Origin: Gammaproteobacteria bacterium
GTDB taxonomy: Bacteria; Pseudomonadota; Gammaproteobacteria; Steroidobacterales; Woeseiaceae
Length of the DNA: 64,000 bases
NCBI GenBank assembly: GCA_029884455.1
Contig: JAOUHU010000007.1
Coordinates: 24,780 to 88,779, forward strand
Reading direction: 5' to 3'
Shown here: piece by piece, positions 25,445-33,910 of the stretch
Layout: each line of letters opens with the position of its first letter
Position numbering within the stretch: position 1 is the stretch's first letter
Program-made: the position numbers and the translations under genes
The notes under the pieces: generated by a model
The model's input: only the letters and a program-made list of their open reading frames with translations
Database searches by the model: none
What the model was told of the DNA's origin: nothing

Positions 25445-27088
25445 CTACTCCTGCGCGAACTGTGGCGTGCTTAGCCGCGGTGTATTGTCGGCCGCAAGCA
25501 GCGTGTTGATGATTATCTGTGTCTGTTGCCCTGCCAGGCCGTCAACTTCGAGTCGCTGCTCGCGCTGAAACAAGCGCACCCGTTGTTCGAGTTCCTGGTC
25601 GTAAACGTCTGAGCTGAGTGGCTCCGCGCGGTACCGCGGGTCGATTGCCGCAAGGCTGGTACGCAACCAGACGACATTGCTGTTGCGCATACCCGGCGCG
25701 AGGGAAATCGCGCGGCCGTTCGGTGGCCGCCATAACAACAGGTAGTTGCCGTACCAGATTTCGGCCACTGCAGCAGCGTCATGGCTTACCGCCACGCCGC
25801 CGATCGACAGATGGGCCTGTCCTGCATCGATAGACCTGAGAACCACGTGATGCGGATGGCCCGAACTGTCGACGAGCTCGAGGATGGCGGGGTGATCCAG
25901 TTGCTGCAGGCCGCGCCACGAACTGCGGTTCCTTAGGCAACTGTAACCGAGGGTCGCAGCATATTCGCAGCTGGGAATGGTGCTGGCCGGATCGAGTCCC
26001 CATAGGACGAACAGTTCCGCCAGTGCGGTTTCTTCGGTGGTTAATTGTTCCGCGATAGCGAGCTGTTCGCTCAGCGACACGTGGGACTCGACGACAGGCT
26101 GTGCCGTTTCGGGTGTCGCGGTCGCGACTGGCTCGGCAGCTACAGCCGGCTGGAGAGCCTGCTCTTCTTTTTGCGGCGGCAACCGGTCGTACAGCGACCA
26201 GAATCCGGAGCCGAGCAGTAGCAGTACGCCGGCGCTGATCGCAGGTACCAGCCAGCGCCGGCGCATTTTCAAATCAGGTTCGCCACTGATTTCCCGCGCA
26301 GCACGTCGCACCAGGCGCGCGTTCACTACGCGCCTGCCCTGGCTGTAAGCACCAAGCAAGGCCCGATCGCAGATCACATTGATCAACCGTGGTATGCCTT
26401 GCGAAAGCCGATACACGGTGCGTTTGGCACCGGCATCAAATACTTCGCCCAATGCGCCGGCAACCTGCAGGCGGTGTTCGATGTATTGGGCGGTTTCCTC
26501 GCGACTCAAGGGCTCGAGGTGGTAGCGACCCGTGATGCGTTGTGCGAGCTGGCGCAGATCAGTGCGCGCCAGAAGTTCACGCAATTCGGGCTGGCCTATG
26601 AGAATGATTTGCAACAGTTTCTGCTTCGAGGTTTCGAGATTTGTCAGCAGGCGAACTTCTTCGAGTACATCCGGCGCAAGATTCTGCGCCTCATCGACAA
26701 CCAGGATGGTGCGCCGGCCCTCCGCGTGTGCCGCGAGCAAGTGGTGATTGAGGGCATCAATCAGTGCCTTGATGCTGCCGCGGGGCTGCGGAGGCGTAAT
26801 GCCGAGTTCCTCGCAAATCGATTCGAGGAATTCGTGCGCCGACAGTTGCGGATTCAGTACCACCGCGACGTCTGCGTTGCTCGGCATGCGATTTAGCAGC
26901 AGGGTTCGGCACAGCGTTGTCTTGCCCGTGCCGACCTCACCGGTCAACTGGATAAAACCGCCGCTTTCAGTAACACCGTACACCAGGTGCGCGAGGGCCT
27001 CGCCGTGACGCGCACTCATAAACAGATAGCGCGGATCCGGCGTTATCGAGAACGGCTTTTCATTAAGCCCGAAAAAACTGCTGTACAT
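25445..27088 (-). CDS. gspA: Type II secretion assembly ATPase GspA (ExeA)
   Basis: At 547 residues: opening MYSSFFGLNEKPFSITPDPRY, an AAA+ domain with Walker A GEVGTGKTT and Walker B TILVVDEAQNL, a membrane helix at about 278-298 (WLVPAISAGVLLLLGSGFW), then a periplasmic part with a peptidoglycan-binding region near the end (LFQREQRLEVDGLAGQQTQ). Together with GspB it opens the peptidoglycan for secretin assembly. No other gsp gene is in the window. Confidence 0.92.
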   Translation of the reverse strand: MYSSFFGLNEKPFSITPDPRYLFMSARHGEALAHLVYGVTESGGFIQLTGEVGTGKTTLCRTLLLNRMPSNADVAVVLNPQLSAHEFLESICEELGITPPQPRGSIKALIDALNHHLLAAHAEGRRTILVVDEAQNLAPDVLEEVRLLTNLETSKQKLLQIILIGQPELRELLARTDLRQLAQRITGRYHLEPLSREETAQYIEHRLQVAGALGEVFDAGAKRTVYRLSQGIPRLINVICDRALLGAYSQGRRVVNARLVRRAAREISGEPDLKMRRRWLVPAISAGVLLLLGSGFWSLYDRLPPQKEEQALQPAVAAEPVATATPETAQPVVESHVSLSEQLAIAEQLTTEETALAELFVLWGLDPASTIPSCEYAATLGYSCLRNRSSWRGLQQLDHPAILELVDSSGHPHHVVLRSIDAGQAHLSIGGVAVSHDAAAVAEIWYGNYLLLWRPPNGRAISLAPGMRNSNVVWLRTSLAAIDPRYRAEPLSSDVYDQELEQRVRLFQREQRLEVDGLAGQQTQIIINTLLAADNTPRLSTPQFAQE

Positions 27089-27109
27089 GATTACCAGAGT
27101 CTAACCCAT

Positions 27110-28276
27110 TCAGGGTCGATGCAAGGTCCGTGCGCGGCCGAGTGCGGCCGCCCCAAAGCGCTCCTGGATACGGTCCACGGCCGCATCGATTCGATCTGGC
27201 GCGGCGTCGTCCGCAGCGGCGAACAGGTCGCGTTGTTCCGCCGGGGACAGCTTGCTGCCACCCACACCAAGCAATCGGATCCGGGTGCCTGGGTTGGCTT
27301 CGAGCCACACCGCCAAAAGCTCCCTCGCGACGCTGAATATCTGCTCGGTACTGCTGCTCGGCGGTTGCTGGCTTTGCTGGCGCGTGAATGTCTGAAAATC
27401 GGCCTGGCGTATCTTGATCTGGATAGTGCCGGCCTGAAGTTGTGATTTGCGCAGGCGTCGTGCCGTGGTTTCGGCCAGTGCCAGTAATTCACGTTCCATG
27501 TCGCGCCGGTCACACAGGTCAACGTCGAAGGTCTCTTCCGCGCTGATCGATTTTTCCTCGTGGTTCGCGACTACCGGGCGGTTGTCGATACCGGCGGCTC
27601 GCTCACGCGTACGTTGCGTGTAACGGCCGAAGATCGGTTCCAGAGTGCGGTCGGGCGCGAGCCGCAAGTCGGCCACCGTGCGAATCTGGACAGCGTGCAG
27701 CTTCGCCAGCGTCTGGCGCCCAATACCCGGAATTACGGATACCGGTAGCGGATCAAGAATCGTGCGGCAATTTTCGGCCGTGACTTCAACCATGCCATTG
27801 GGTTTCTCGAGATCGGAGGCGATTTTCGCCACCAGTTTGTTCTCCGCGACGCCAATGGAAGCGGTCAGGCCGGTCTGCTCAAGTATGCGCCGCTTGATGG
27901 TGCGTGCAATTTTTGCTGCTGCACCGTGCAATGCACGACTGCCAGTTACATCGAGAAATGCTTCATCGAGTGATAGACCCTCGACCAGTGGCGTGTAGTC
28001 GTTGAATATTTCGAATATCCGTGTCGATTCCGCTTTGTAATGCGACATGCGAGGCGCGACTCGAATGAGTTCCGGGCAGCGGCGTCGAGCTTCGCTCATT
28101 GGCATGGCGGAGCGCACCCCGAATCGTCGCACCTCGTAACTTGCTGCAGCAACAACACCCCGGGTGTCGCCACCTACGACCACCGGCTTGCCGCGCAATT
28201 CCACGTTATCGCGTTGCTCGATGGAGGCGTAGAAAGCGTCCATGTCGACGTGCAGAATTGCGCGTATTGCGCTCAC
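27110..28276 (-). CDS. dinB: DNA polymerase IV
   Basis: A 388-residue Y-family polymerase with catalytic carboxylates in HVDMDAFYASIE and LSLDEAFLDVT, the helix-hairpin-helix region VSVIPGIGRQTLAKL, and a C-terminal little-finger domain. It carries out error-prone translesion synthesis. No SOS box could be made out upstream; it follows the prenyl synthase gene by 11 bases and is probably cotranscribed with it. Confidence 0.95.
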   Translation of the reverse strand: MSAIRAILHVDMDAFYASIEQRDNVELRGKPVVVGGDTRGVVAAASYEVRRFGVRSAMPMSEARRRCPELIRVAPRMSHYKAESTRIFEIFNDYTPLVEGLSLDEAFLDVTGSRALHGAAAKIARTIKRRILEQTGLTASIGVAENKLVAKIASDLEKPNGMVEVTAENCRTILDPLPVSVIPGIGRQTLAKLHAVQIRTVADLRLAPDRTLEPIFGRYTQRTRERAAGIDNRPVVANHEEKSISAEETFDVDLCDRRDMERELLALAETTARRLRKSQLQAGTIQIKIRQADFQTFTRQQSQQPPSSSTEQIFSVARELLAVWLEANPGTRIRLLGVGGSKLSPAEQRDLFAAADDAAPDRIDAAVDRIQERFGAAALGRARTLHRP

Positions 28277-28287
28277 CGTGGGTGCGC

Positions 28288-29178
28288 CTAGCTGCCACGC
28301 TCGACAATGAAGCGCGCCAGCCAGCGCAGTGATGCTGCGCCATCGCCGAAATCGTCAAGTCGTTGCAACGCACTTTGCAAAAGCTCGTCGCAGCGGCGAC
28401 GTGCCTGCTCTACCCCGAACAGCCCCGGAAAAGTCGCTTTCCTGAGCCGTTCATCAGCTCCGGCCTGCTTGCCAATGATATTCGTGTCGCCCTCGACGTC
28501 GAGCAGGTCGTCTTTGATCTGGAACGCAATGCCGATGGTACGGCCAAAGGCATCGATCGCCGATAACTGCGGCTGCGGAACAGATCCTGCGAGCAGCGCT
28601 GGCGCAACTACAGCAGCATGGATCAACGCCCCTGTTTTCATTGCGTACATCTGCTCAATTGCTTCCGCCGTCAGCGAGCGCCCTTCGGCGGCAAGGTCCA
28701 GCGATTGGCCGCCAGTCATGCCAATTGAACCACAGGCGTCGGCAACCAGCCGCAGCAGTCGAATGCGCGCTTCTGCCGGTGTATCGGGCGTGGCCGCGAG
28801 CACATCGAATGCCAGTGGTTGCATCGCATCGGCGGCCAGGATCGCAGTGGCTTCGTCATACTTGCGATGCAGGGTCGGCTTGCCGCGACGCAGATCGTCA
28901 TTGTCCATTGCGGGCAGGTCATCATGGACAAGTGAGAACGCATGTAGCAGCTCGATCGCCGCGGCCGGCGCATCGAGAATATGCTCGTTTACCTGCAGGC
29001 ATTCACCGGCGGCATACACCAGCAGCGGTCGCACGCGCTTGCCGCCATTGAAGATGGCGTAACGCATCGCCTCGTGCAATATGCGTGGTGCCCGCGTAAC
29101 CGGCGGTAACACAGCGTCCAGTTTTTGAGCAACACGTTCGTTATAGTGCGCGATCCGGTTCTCAAATGCTGCTGGCAA
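28288..29178 (-). CDS. ispA: Polyprenyl (geranyl/farnesyl) diphosphate synthase
   Basis: A 296-residue trans-prenyltransferase with first Asp-rich motif DDLPAMDND (bacterial DDxxxxD type) and second motif FQIKDDLLD, plus GGKRVRPLL. This length and motif set match IspA, which condenses IPP and DMAPP to farnesyl diphosphate. It diverges from the mevalonate operon, whose products are its substrates, so the region is an isoprenoid locus. Confidence 0.93.
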   Translation of the reverse strand: MPAAFENRIAHYNERVAQKLDAVLPPVTRAPRILHEAMRYAIFNGGKRVRPLLVYAAGECLQVNEHILDAPAAAIELLHAFSLVHDDLPAMDNDDLRRGKPTLHRKYDEATAILAADAMQPLAFDVLAATPDTPAEARIRLLRLVADACGSIGMTGGQSLDLAAEGRSLTAEAIEQMYAMKTGALIHAAVVAPALLAGSVPQPQLSAIDAFGRTIGIAFQIKDDLLDVEGDTNIIGKQAGADERLRKATFPGLFGVEQARRRCDELLQSALQRLDDFGDGAASLRWLARFIVERGS

Positions 29179-29263
29179 TGCTGGCTCCGACGGGCGTTGT
29201 TGTGAGCTTGATGAATCGACTAGCGTACACCGATTTGCGCCACCTTGCGCGCGGGTGCTGGGC

Positions 29264-29269
29264 TATAAT
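29264..29269 (+). promoter_or_regulatory. -10 element of the mevalonate operon
   Basis: Perfect TATAAT, with predicted start at about 29276 and 26 bases of leader before the mvaD ATG at 29302. No good -35 is present at 16-18 bases, so an activator or another upstream contact may be needed. Confidence 0.6.
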
Positions 29270-29301
29270 TCGCGTCCCGTCACTGCCTGAAGTCACTGCC
29301 T

Positions 29302-30261
29302 ATGCGGGCATCTGCAATAGCCCAGCCAAATATTGCCGTCATCAAGTACTGGGGCAAACGCGACCTTGCACGTAATCTTCCCGCAGTGGGTTCGATTTCG
29401 GTCACCTTGTCGACGCTGTATACCGAGATGCAGGTCGAAATCGACACGGCGCTGGCCGGCGACGTGTTACTGGTCAATGCTGAGGAGAATCGCAGCATGC
29501 TGGCGCGCGTTTCCGACTGTGTCGACATTATTGCCGGCATTGATCGGCCTGCCGTGCGGGTCAGCAGCAAGAGTAATTTTCCGATTGCGGCCGGCATTGC
29601 CTCTTCCGCATCGGCTTTCGCTGCCCTTGTGGTTGCCGCCGCGGCCGCATTTGGCTTGTCGATACCGCGAAATCGCCTGGCTCAGCTGGCCGGCCGTGCG
29701 TCGGGATCCGCAGCACGATCCATGCTCGGTGGTTTTGTCGAACTTGAAAACGACACGGACAATATCAGGGTTGGCAGCCTGTTGAGCGCCGCAGACTGGC
29801 CGCTTGAAATTCTGATTGCCATTACGGCACCGGGCCCTAAACCGGTGAGTTCCGGCGACGCGATGGAAATCAGTCGCAGGACTTCGCCTTTTTACGACCT
29901 CTGGATTGAACAACAGGCAGCCGACCTTGCCGAGGCGCGAGCCGCGATCCGGCAACGTGACTTGCAGCGCCTCGGCGCAATTGCCGAACACAATTGCCTG
30001 AAAATGCACTCTGTCATGTGGGGCTCCAGGCCACCGATGATTTACTGGAACAGCGCAACCATCGCCTGCATGCAGACGATACGTGAACTGCAGGCAAGGG
30101 GAGTTGCAGTGTTTTTCACGATTGATGCCGGGCCGCAGCTCAAGGCGATTTGCGCGGCGGCCGACGTGATGACCGTGCGCACCGCGCTGTTGGCGACGGA
30201 CGGTGTCTTGGAGCTAATGCAAAGTGGTATCGGTGAAGGTGCGCGGCTGGTGAGCGCGTGA
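29302..30261 (+). CDS. mvaD: Diphosphomevalonate decarboxylase
   Basis: A 319-residue GHMP-family enzyme with the MDC opening NIAVIKYWGKRD, the phosphate loop GIASSASAFAALVVA, GSAARSMLGGFVE and VFFTIDAGPQ, where the Asp is the expected catalytic base. It makes isopentenyl diphosphate from diphosphomevalonate with ATP. First gene of a four-gene operon; the next start is 7 bases after its stop. Confidence 0.93.
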   Translation: MRASAIAQPNIAVIKYWGKRDLARNLPAVGSISVTLSTLYTEMQVEIDTALAGDVLLVNAEENRSMLARVSDCVDIIAGIDRPAVRVSSKSNFPIAAGIASSASAFAALVVAAAAAFGLSIPRNRLAQLAGRASGSAARSMLGGFVELENDTDNIRVGSLLSAADWPLEILIAITAPGPKPVSSGDAMEISRRTSPFYDLWIEQQAADLAEARAAIRQRDLQRLGAIAEHNCLKMHSVMWGSRPPMIYWNSATIACMQTIRELQARGVAVFFTIDAGPQLKAICAAADVMTVRTALLATDGVLELMQSGIGEGARLVSA

Positions 30262-30268
30262 CGGCCGC

Positions 30269-31264
30269 ATGAACAGCATCCAGACCAGCGCACCGGGTAA
30301 GGTCTTTATTGCGGGTGAGTACGCAGTGCTCGACGGCGCGCCGGCGATTTGCATGGCGGTGGATTGCCGCGCGTACGTATCCATTGCCGAAAGCGACCAG
30401 CCCTTCCACAGTGTAATTGCGCCAGGCCGCTTGCAAACGCCGGGCCGCTTCTACGCCAATTCTCGCGGCCTCGAATGGCTACAGGGCGAAGCCGATTACC
30501 CGCTGCTGACGGCCGTCTGGGAAGAACTTGCGGCAACACCGCGGCAATATTTGTCCATCGTCCTGGATAGCAACGAGTTCGCGGATGCGAGGACCGGGGT
30601 CAAGTACGGCGTCGGTTCCAGTGCTGCATTGACAGTCGCACTGGCGGCGGCACTATGCGCGGCCCTGGGCAGAGACCAGCGGGTTGATGGTATCGCCCGC
30701 GATGCTCATCGGAAATTACAGAATGGTGCCGGCAGCGGCGCCGATATCGCCTGCAGCCTGCATGGCGGCGTCATCGCTTACCGCATCAACGAGAGCGCGC
30801 CAACGGCATTGCAGTGGCCGACAGATCTGCACTATGCACTGCTCTGGAGCGGGGTCAGTGCCAATACGACTGCGCAACTGACGCGGCTGGCAGCCACTGC
30901 AGCCGGATCGACACGTGCAGGACTATGTGCGGCTGCCAGCAAAGTTGCGGCCACCTGGCCTGGCGGCCAAAGCACCGACATTATTGCAGCATTGCATGAA
31001 TACGCCGCCGCGTTGCGGCGTTTCGATGACGAGCATGCGCTGGGCATCCACGATGCTGGCCACGCCGGGTTGGCCGAGGCCGCAGAATCGTGCGGTGTAG
31101 TTTATAAACCCTGTGGCGCTGGCTGTGGTGACCTGGGCATCGTCATGGCGAGTGATCGCGCTGCAGTCGATACCTTTGCATCACGCGCCCAGGCACATGG
31201 CTTCACGCGAGTACGCATGTCAGTCGACATGAGCGGTTTGCGGCGCGACGGTGTGCGACCGTGA
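30269..31264 (+). CDS. mvaK2: Phosphomevalonate kinase (GHMP family)
   Basis: At 331 residues: opening SAPGKVFIAGEYAVLDGAPA, phosphate loop KYGVGSSAALTVALAAALC, and the C-terminal GHMP motif KPCGAGCGDLGIV. Position between mvaD and mevalonate kinase and the N-terminal GEYAVL pattern favour phosphomevalonate kinase over mevalonate kinase, which is present in the next gene. Its stop overlaps the next start (GTGA). Confidence 0.88.
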   Translation: MNSIQTSAPGKVFIAGEYAVLDGAPAICMAVDCRAYVSIAESDQPFHSVIAPGRLQTPGRFYANSRGLEWLQGEADYPLLTAVWEELAATPRQYLSIVLDSNEFADARTGVKYGVGSSAALTVALAAALCAALGRDQRVDGIARDAHRKLQNGAGSGADIACSLHGGVIAYRINESAPTALQWPTDLHYALLWSGVSANTTAQLTRLAATAAGSTRAGLCAAASKVAATWPGGQSTDIIAALHEYAAALRRFDDEHALGIHDAGHAGLAEAAESCGVVYKPCGAGCGDLGIVMASDRAAVDTFASRAQAHGFTRVRMSVDMSGLRRDGVRP

Positions 31265-33327
31265 AAGATTCACGCATCGGTGGCCTGCACAAACTGAGCA
31301 TCGGTGAAAGAATCGATTTGCTCGAGCAGGGTGGCTGGCTGTCGGCAGCTGACGCGCAGGCGCTAAGGAGTGGGCAGCACGTGTTGCGACCGTCTGCCGC
31401 AAATCGGATGGTCGAGAATGCGCTGGCGAGCTTCGGGCTGCCACTTGCAATTGCACCCAACTTCGTCGTTAACGGCCGTGCTTATATGGTACCGATGGCG
31501 ATCGAAGAGCCCTCGGTTGTTGCCGGCCTCAGCGCCGCCGCCAAGCTGGCCTTGCCGGACGGTTTCGTGGTGCGGTCTGAAGCTGCCTTGCTGGCAGGGC
31601 AGATTCACATTACCGGTATCGCCGATTGCGCCGCTGCGATCACTGCGTTGCAGCAACGACGTACGGAGATCATTGCGCTTGCTGATGCGGTACATCCCGG
31701 CTTGGGGCGGCACGGCGGCGGGGCGCGCGATATCGAAGTTCGCACTCTGAACCTGCCGCATGGCGAGACTGTTGTCGCTTTGCATATCCTGGTTGCGACC
31801 GGTGATGCGATGGGCGCCAATATTGTGAATTCGATTTGCGAATCGCTGGCACCACATGTAGCCGCGATTTGTGGCGGCGAGGCTGCCTTGCGAATTTTGT
31901 CGAACCTGGCAGACCGTTCGCTGGTGATCGCAAAAGTTTGCTATCGGCTTGCAGCCCTGGCGATGCCAGCATTTGCTGCCGAACTGGTGCGCGACCGAAT
32001 CATTATGGCCAGCGCTATCGCATGCGCTGATCCGTATCGCGCTGCAACCCACAACAAGGGGATCATGAATGGTATCGATGCAGTCGCTGTTGCGACCGGC
32101 AATGACTGGCGAGCGATCGAAGCAGGCGCGCATGCTTTCGCATCCTTGTCCGGGAATTATCGGCCGCTGGCAGTCTGGAATGCAGCGGCCAACGGCGATT
32201 TGTGCGGCGAACTACGCATGCCGTTGCGTGCTGCGATTGCAGGCGGTACAGCAGTGGTTAATCCGGCGGCGATGCTGGCGATGCGCGTGAGCGGGGTCAG
32301 TACGGCACAGGAACTGAACGAGCTGATGGCGGCGGTCGGCCTGGCGCAGAATTTTGCCGCGCTCAAAGCGCTTGCAACGAGTGGCATCCAGCATGGCCAC
32401 ATGAAATTGCACGCTCGGCACAAGGCGCGGACTGAGGAAGAAGTTGTGCCGCTTTCGAGCCCGCAGGGCAGCGCTGCGGGCAAGGTGATCGTTCTTGGCG
32501 AGCATGCCGTTGTGTACGGCAAGCGCGCGCTGGCGTTACCGATCCCGCATGCGGTCACTGCGAGGCTTACTGCCGCGAACCAGGACCTGGACCCGTTCTG
32601 TCGAGCGATATTGCAGCTGGTGCGCACTGAACTGGCGCTGGATGGCGAGCAGTTTGGCGTCGATGTACGCTGCAAATTGCCCGTCGGAATGGGGCTTGGC
32701 TCCTCGGCCGCGGTGGCTGTCGCGATCATCCGGGCTATCAATACGGTACATGGTCTCGGTCTGGATGACGCCCGCGTAAACAGCCTGGCCCTGAGTTGTG
32801 AAAAACTTGCGCACGGTACGCCGTCCGGCATCGACAATACGATCGCGACTTTCGCTGTGCCGATGCTGTTCAATAATGCCCATGGCCTGCGATTCGACGT
32901 ATTGCAGCTCAGCGAACCACCACCAATGGTAGTTGCATTCAGTGGCCAGCCAGGCATGACGCAGGTGCAGGTCGGCGCCGTGCGTGCGCGCCGCGAAAAA
33001 CAGGCAAAACACTATGCGGCTATTTTCGACGCTATGGATGAACTCAGCGTAGCAGGCGCCGCGGCGCTGCAGCGCGCGGATTACGCTGAGCTTGGCGCAT
33101 TGATGAATATCTGCCATGGTCTGCTGAATGCAATCGAGGTATCGACACCGGAGATCGAGCACCTGGTCGACATCGCAAGGTCAGCTGGCGCTGCTGGCGC
33201 AAAACTGACCGGCGCGGGCGGCGGCGGTGCGGTACTAATATTGTGTCCGGGTGTGGAAAATAAGGTTAGCGAAGTTTTGACGGCTGCGGGAATAAGGTCG
33301 CTGCCGTTGGCGAGCAAGGGAGTCTGA
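31261..33327 (+). CDS. mvaA-mvaK1: HMG-CoA reductase fused to mevalonate kinase
   Basis: One 688-residue frame encodes two successive pathway steps. Residues 1-389 are a class II HMG-CoA reductase: NRMVENALASFGLPLAIAPN (catalytic Glu), DAMGANIVNSICESLAP, ATHNKGIMNGIDAVAVATG and GIQHGHMKLHARH (catalytic His). Residues about 400-688 are a GHMP mevalonate kinase: GKVIVLGEHAVVYGKRALA, PVGMGLGSSAAVAVA, HGTPSGIDNTI and LTGAGGGGAVLIL. The join follows HMKLHARHKA directly, replacing the roughly 50-residue mobile C-terminal domain that closes over the active site in Pseudomonas mevalonii reductase. It starts with GTG overlapping the previous stop. Confidence 0.92.
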   Translation: MKDSRIGGLHKLSIGERIDLLEQGGWLSAADAQALRSGQHVLRPSAANRMVENALASFGLPLAIAPNFVVNGRAYMVPMAIEEPSVVAGLSAAAKLALPDGFVVRSEAALLAGQIHITGIADCAAAITALQQRRTEIIALADAVHPGLGRHGGGARDIEVRTLNLPHGETVVALHILVATGDAMGANIVNSICESLAPHVAAICGGEAALRILSNLADRSLVIAKVCYRLAALAMPAFAAELVRDRIIMASAIACADPYRAATHNKGIMNGIDAVAVATGNDWRAIEAGAHAFASLSGNYRPLAVWNAAANGDLCGELRMPLRAAIAGGTAVVNPAAMLAMRVSGVSTAQELNELMAAVGLAQNFAALKALATSGIQHGHMKLHARHKARTEEEVVPLSSPQGSAAGKVIVLGEHAVVYGKRALALPIPHAVTARLTAANQDLDPFCRAILQLVRTELALDGEQFGVDVRCKLPVGMGLGSSAAVAVAIIRAINTVHGLGLDDARVNSLALSCEKLAHGTPSGIDNTIATFAVPMLFNNAHGLRFDVLQLSEPPPMVVAFSGQPGMTQVQVGAVRARREKQAKHYAAIFDAMDELSVAGAAALQRADYAELGALMNICHGLLNAIEVSTPEIEHLVDIARSAGAAGAKLTGAGGGGAVLILCPGVENKVSEVLTAAGIRSLPLASKGV

Positions 33328-33903
33328 GTGGAAAATGCAAATCGTGTAGTGTCGTCGGAGGCGGAGCAACTGGTTCTCGTCGATGCGGATGACAGGGAGA
33401 CCGGGTTCCTGTCCAAGGCCGAATGCCATGACGGCGCGGGGCTGTTGCATCGTGCCTTTTCTGTATTCCTGTTCAACGCCGATGGTGAGTTGTTATTGCA
33501 GCAACGTAGCGTCTCGAAGCGTCTATGGCCGGGATTCTGGTCGAACAGCTGTTGCAGTCATCCGCGACGTGGCGAATCGATGCAACTAGCGACAAGCCGC
33601 CGTCTGCAGGACGAGCTCAATATCAGATCGACACTCGAGTTTGTCTACAAGTTCAGTTACCAGGCTGAATTCAGTGATCTCGGCTCCGAGCACGAGTTGT
33701 GTCACGTATACCTTGGCAGGATGAATACACCAGCCACCGCAAACCGGCATGAAATTGCGGCGCTGCGCTACCTGGCTGCCGATGTGCTTACGCACGAGCT
33801 TGGGCAAACGCCGCAAATATATACGCCCTGGTTGCAGATGGAATGGCGGCAGCTCATCAGCGAGCACCGTGACGTGCTGTCACGTTATGCTGAATTGTCG
33901 TAA
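33328..33903 (+). CDS. idi: Isopentenyl-diphosphate delta-isomerase, type I
   Basis: A 191-residue Nudix-fold isomerase: WSNSCCSHPRRGE carries the catalytic Cys, SEHELCHVYLGRM the catalytic Glu, and QQRSVSKRLWPGFW is typical of type I IDI. It interconverts IPP and DMAPP. The GTG start directly follows the stop of the fusion gene and has AAGGGAG upstream. It ends the operon, facing the HMG-CoA synthase gene with 7 bases between stops. Confidence 0.93.
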   Translation: MENANRVVSSEAEQLVLVDADDRETGFLSKAECHDGAGLLHRAFSVFLFNADGELLLQQRSVSKRLWPGFWSNSCCSHPRRGESMQLATSRRLQDELNIRSTLEFVYKFSYQAEFSDLGSEHELCHVYLGRMNTPATANRHEIAALRYLAADVLTHELGQTPQIYTPWLQMEWRQLISEHRDVLSRYAELS

Positions 33904-33910
33904 AGCAGCG

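Noticed and set aside
25445..27088. GspAB as part of a full type II secretion cluster
   Set aside because: No gspC-O genes occur in the window; gspAB pairs are often separate from the main cluster, so nothing can be said about the rest.
31363..32133. 256-codon minus-strand open frame
   Set aside because: Antisense to the HMG-CoA reductase domain; no start signal or recognisable motif.
32390..32480. Possible frameshift or assembly join between reductase and kinase domains
   Set aside because: The frame is continuous, both sides keep full motifs, and no leftover start or stop codons mark a former gene boundary; I treat it as a true fusion.
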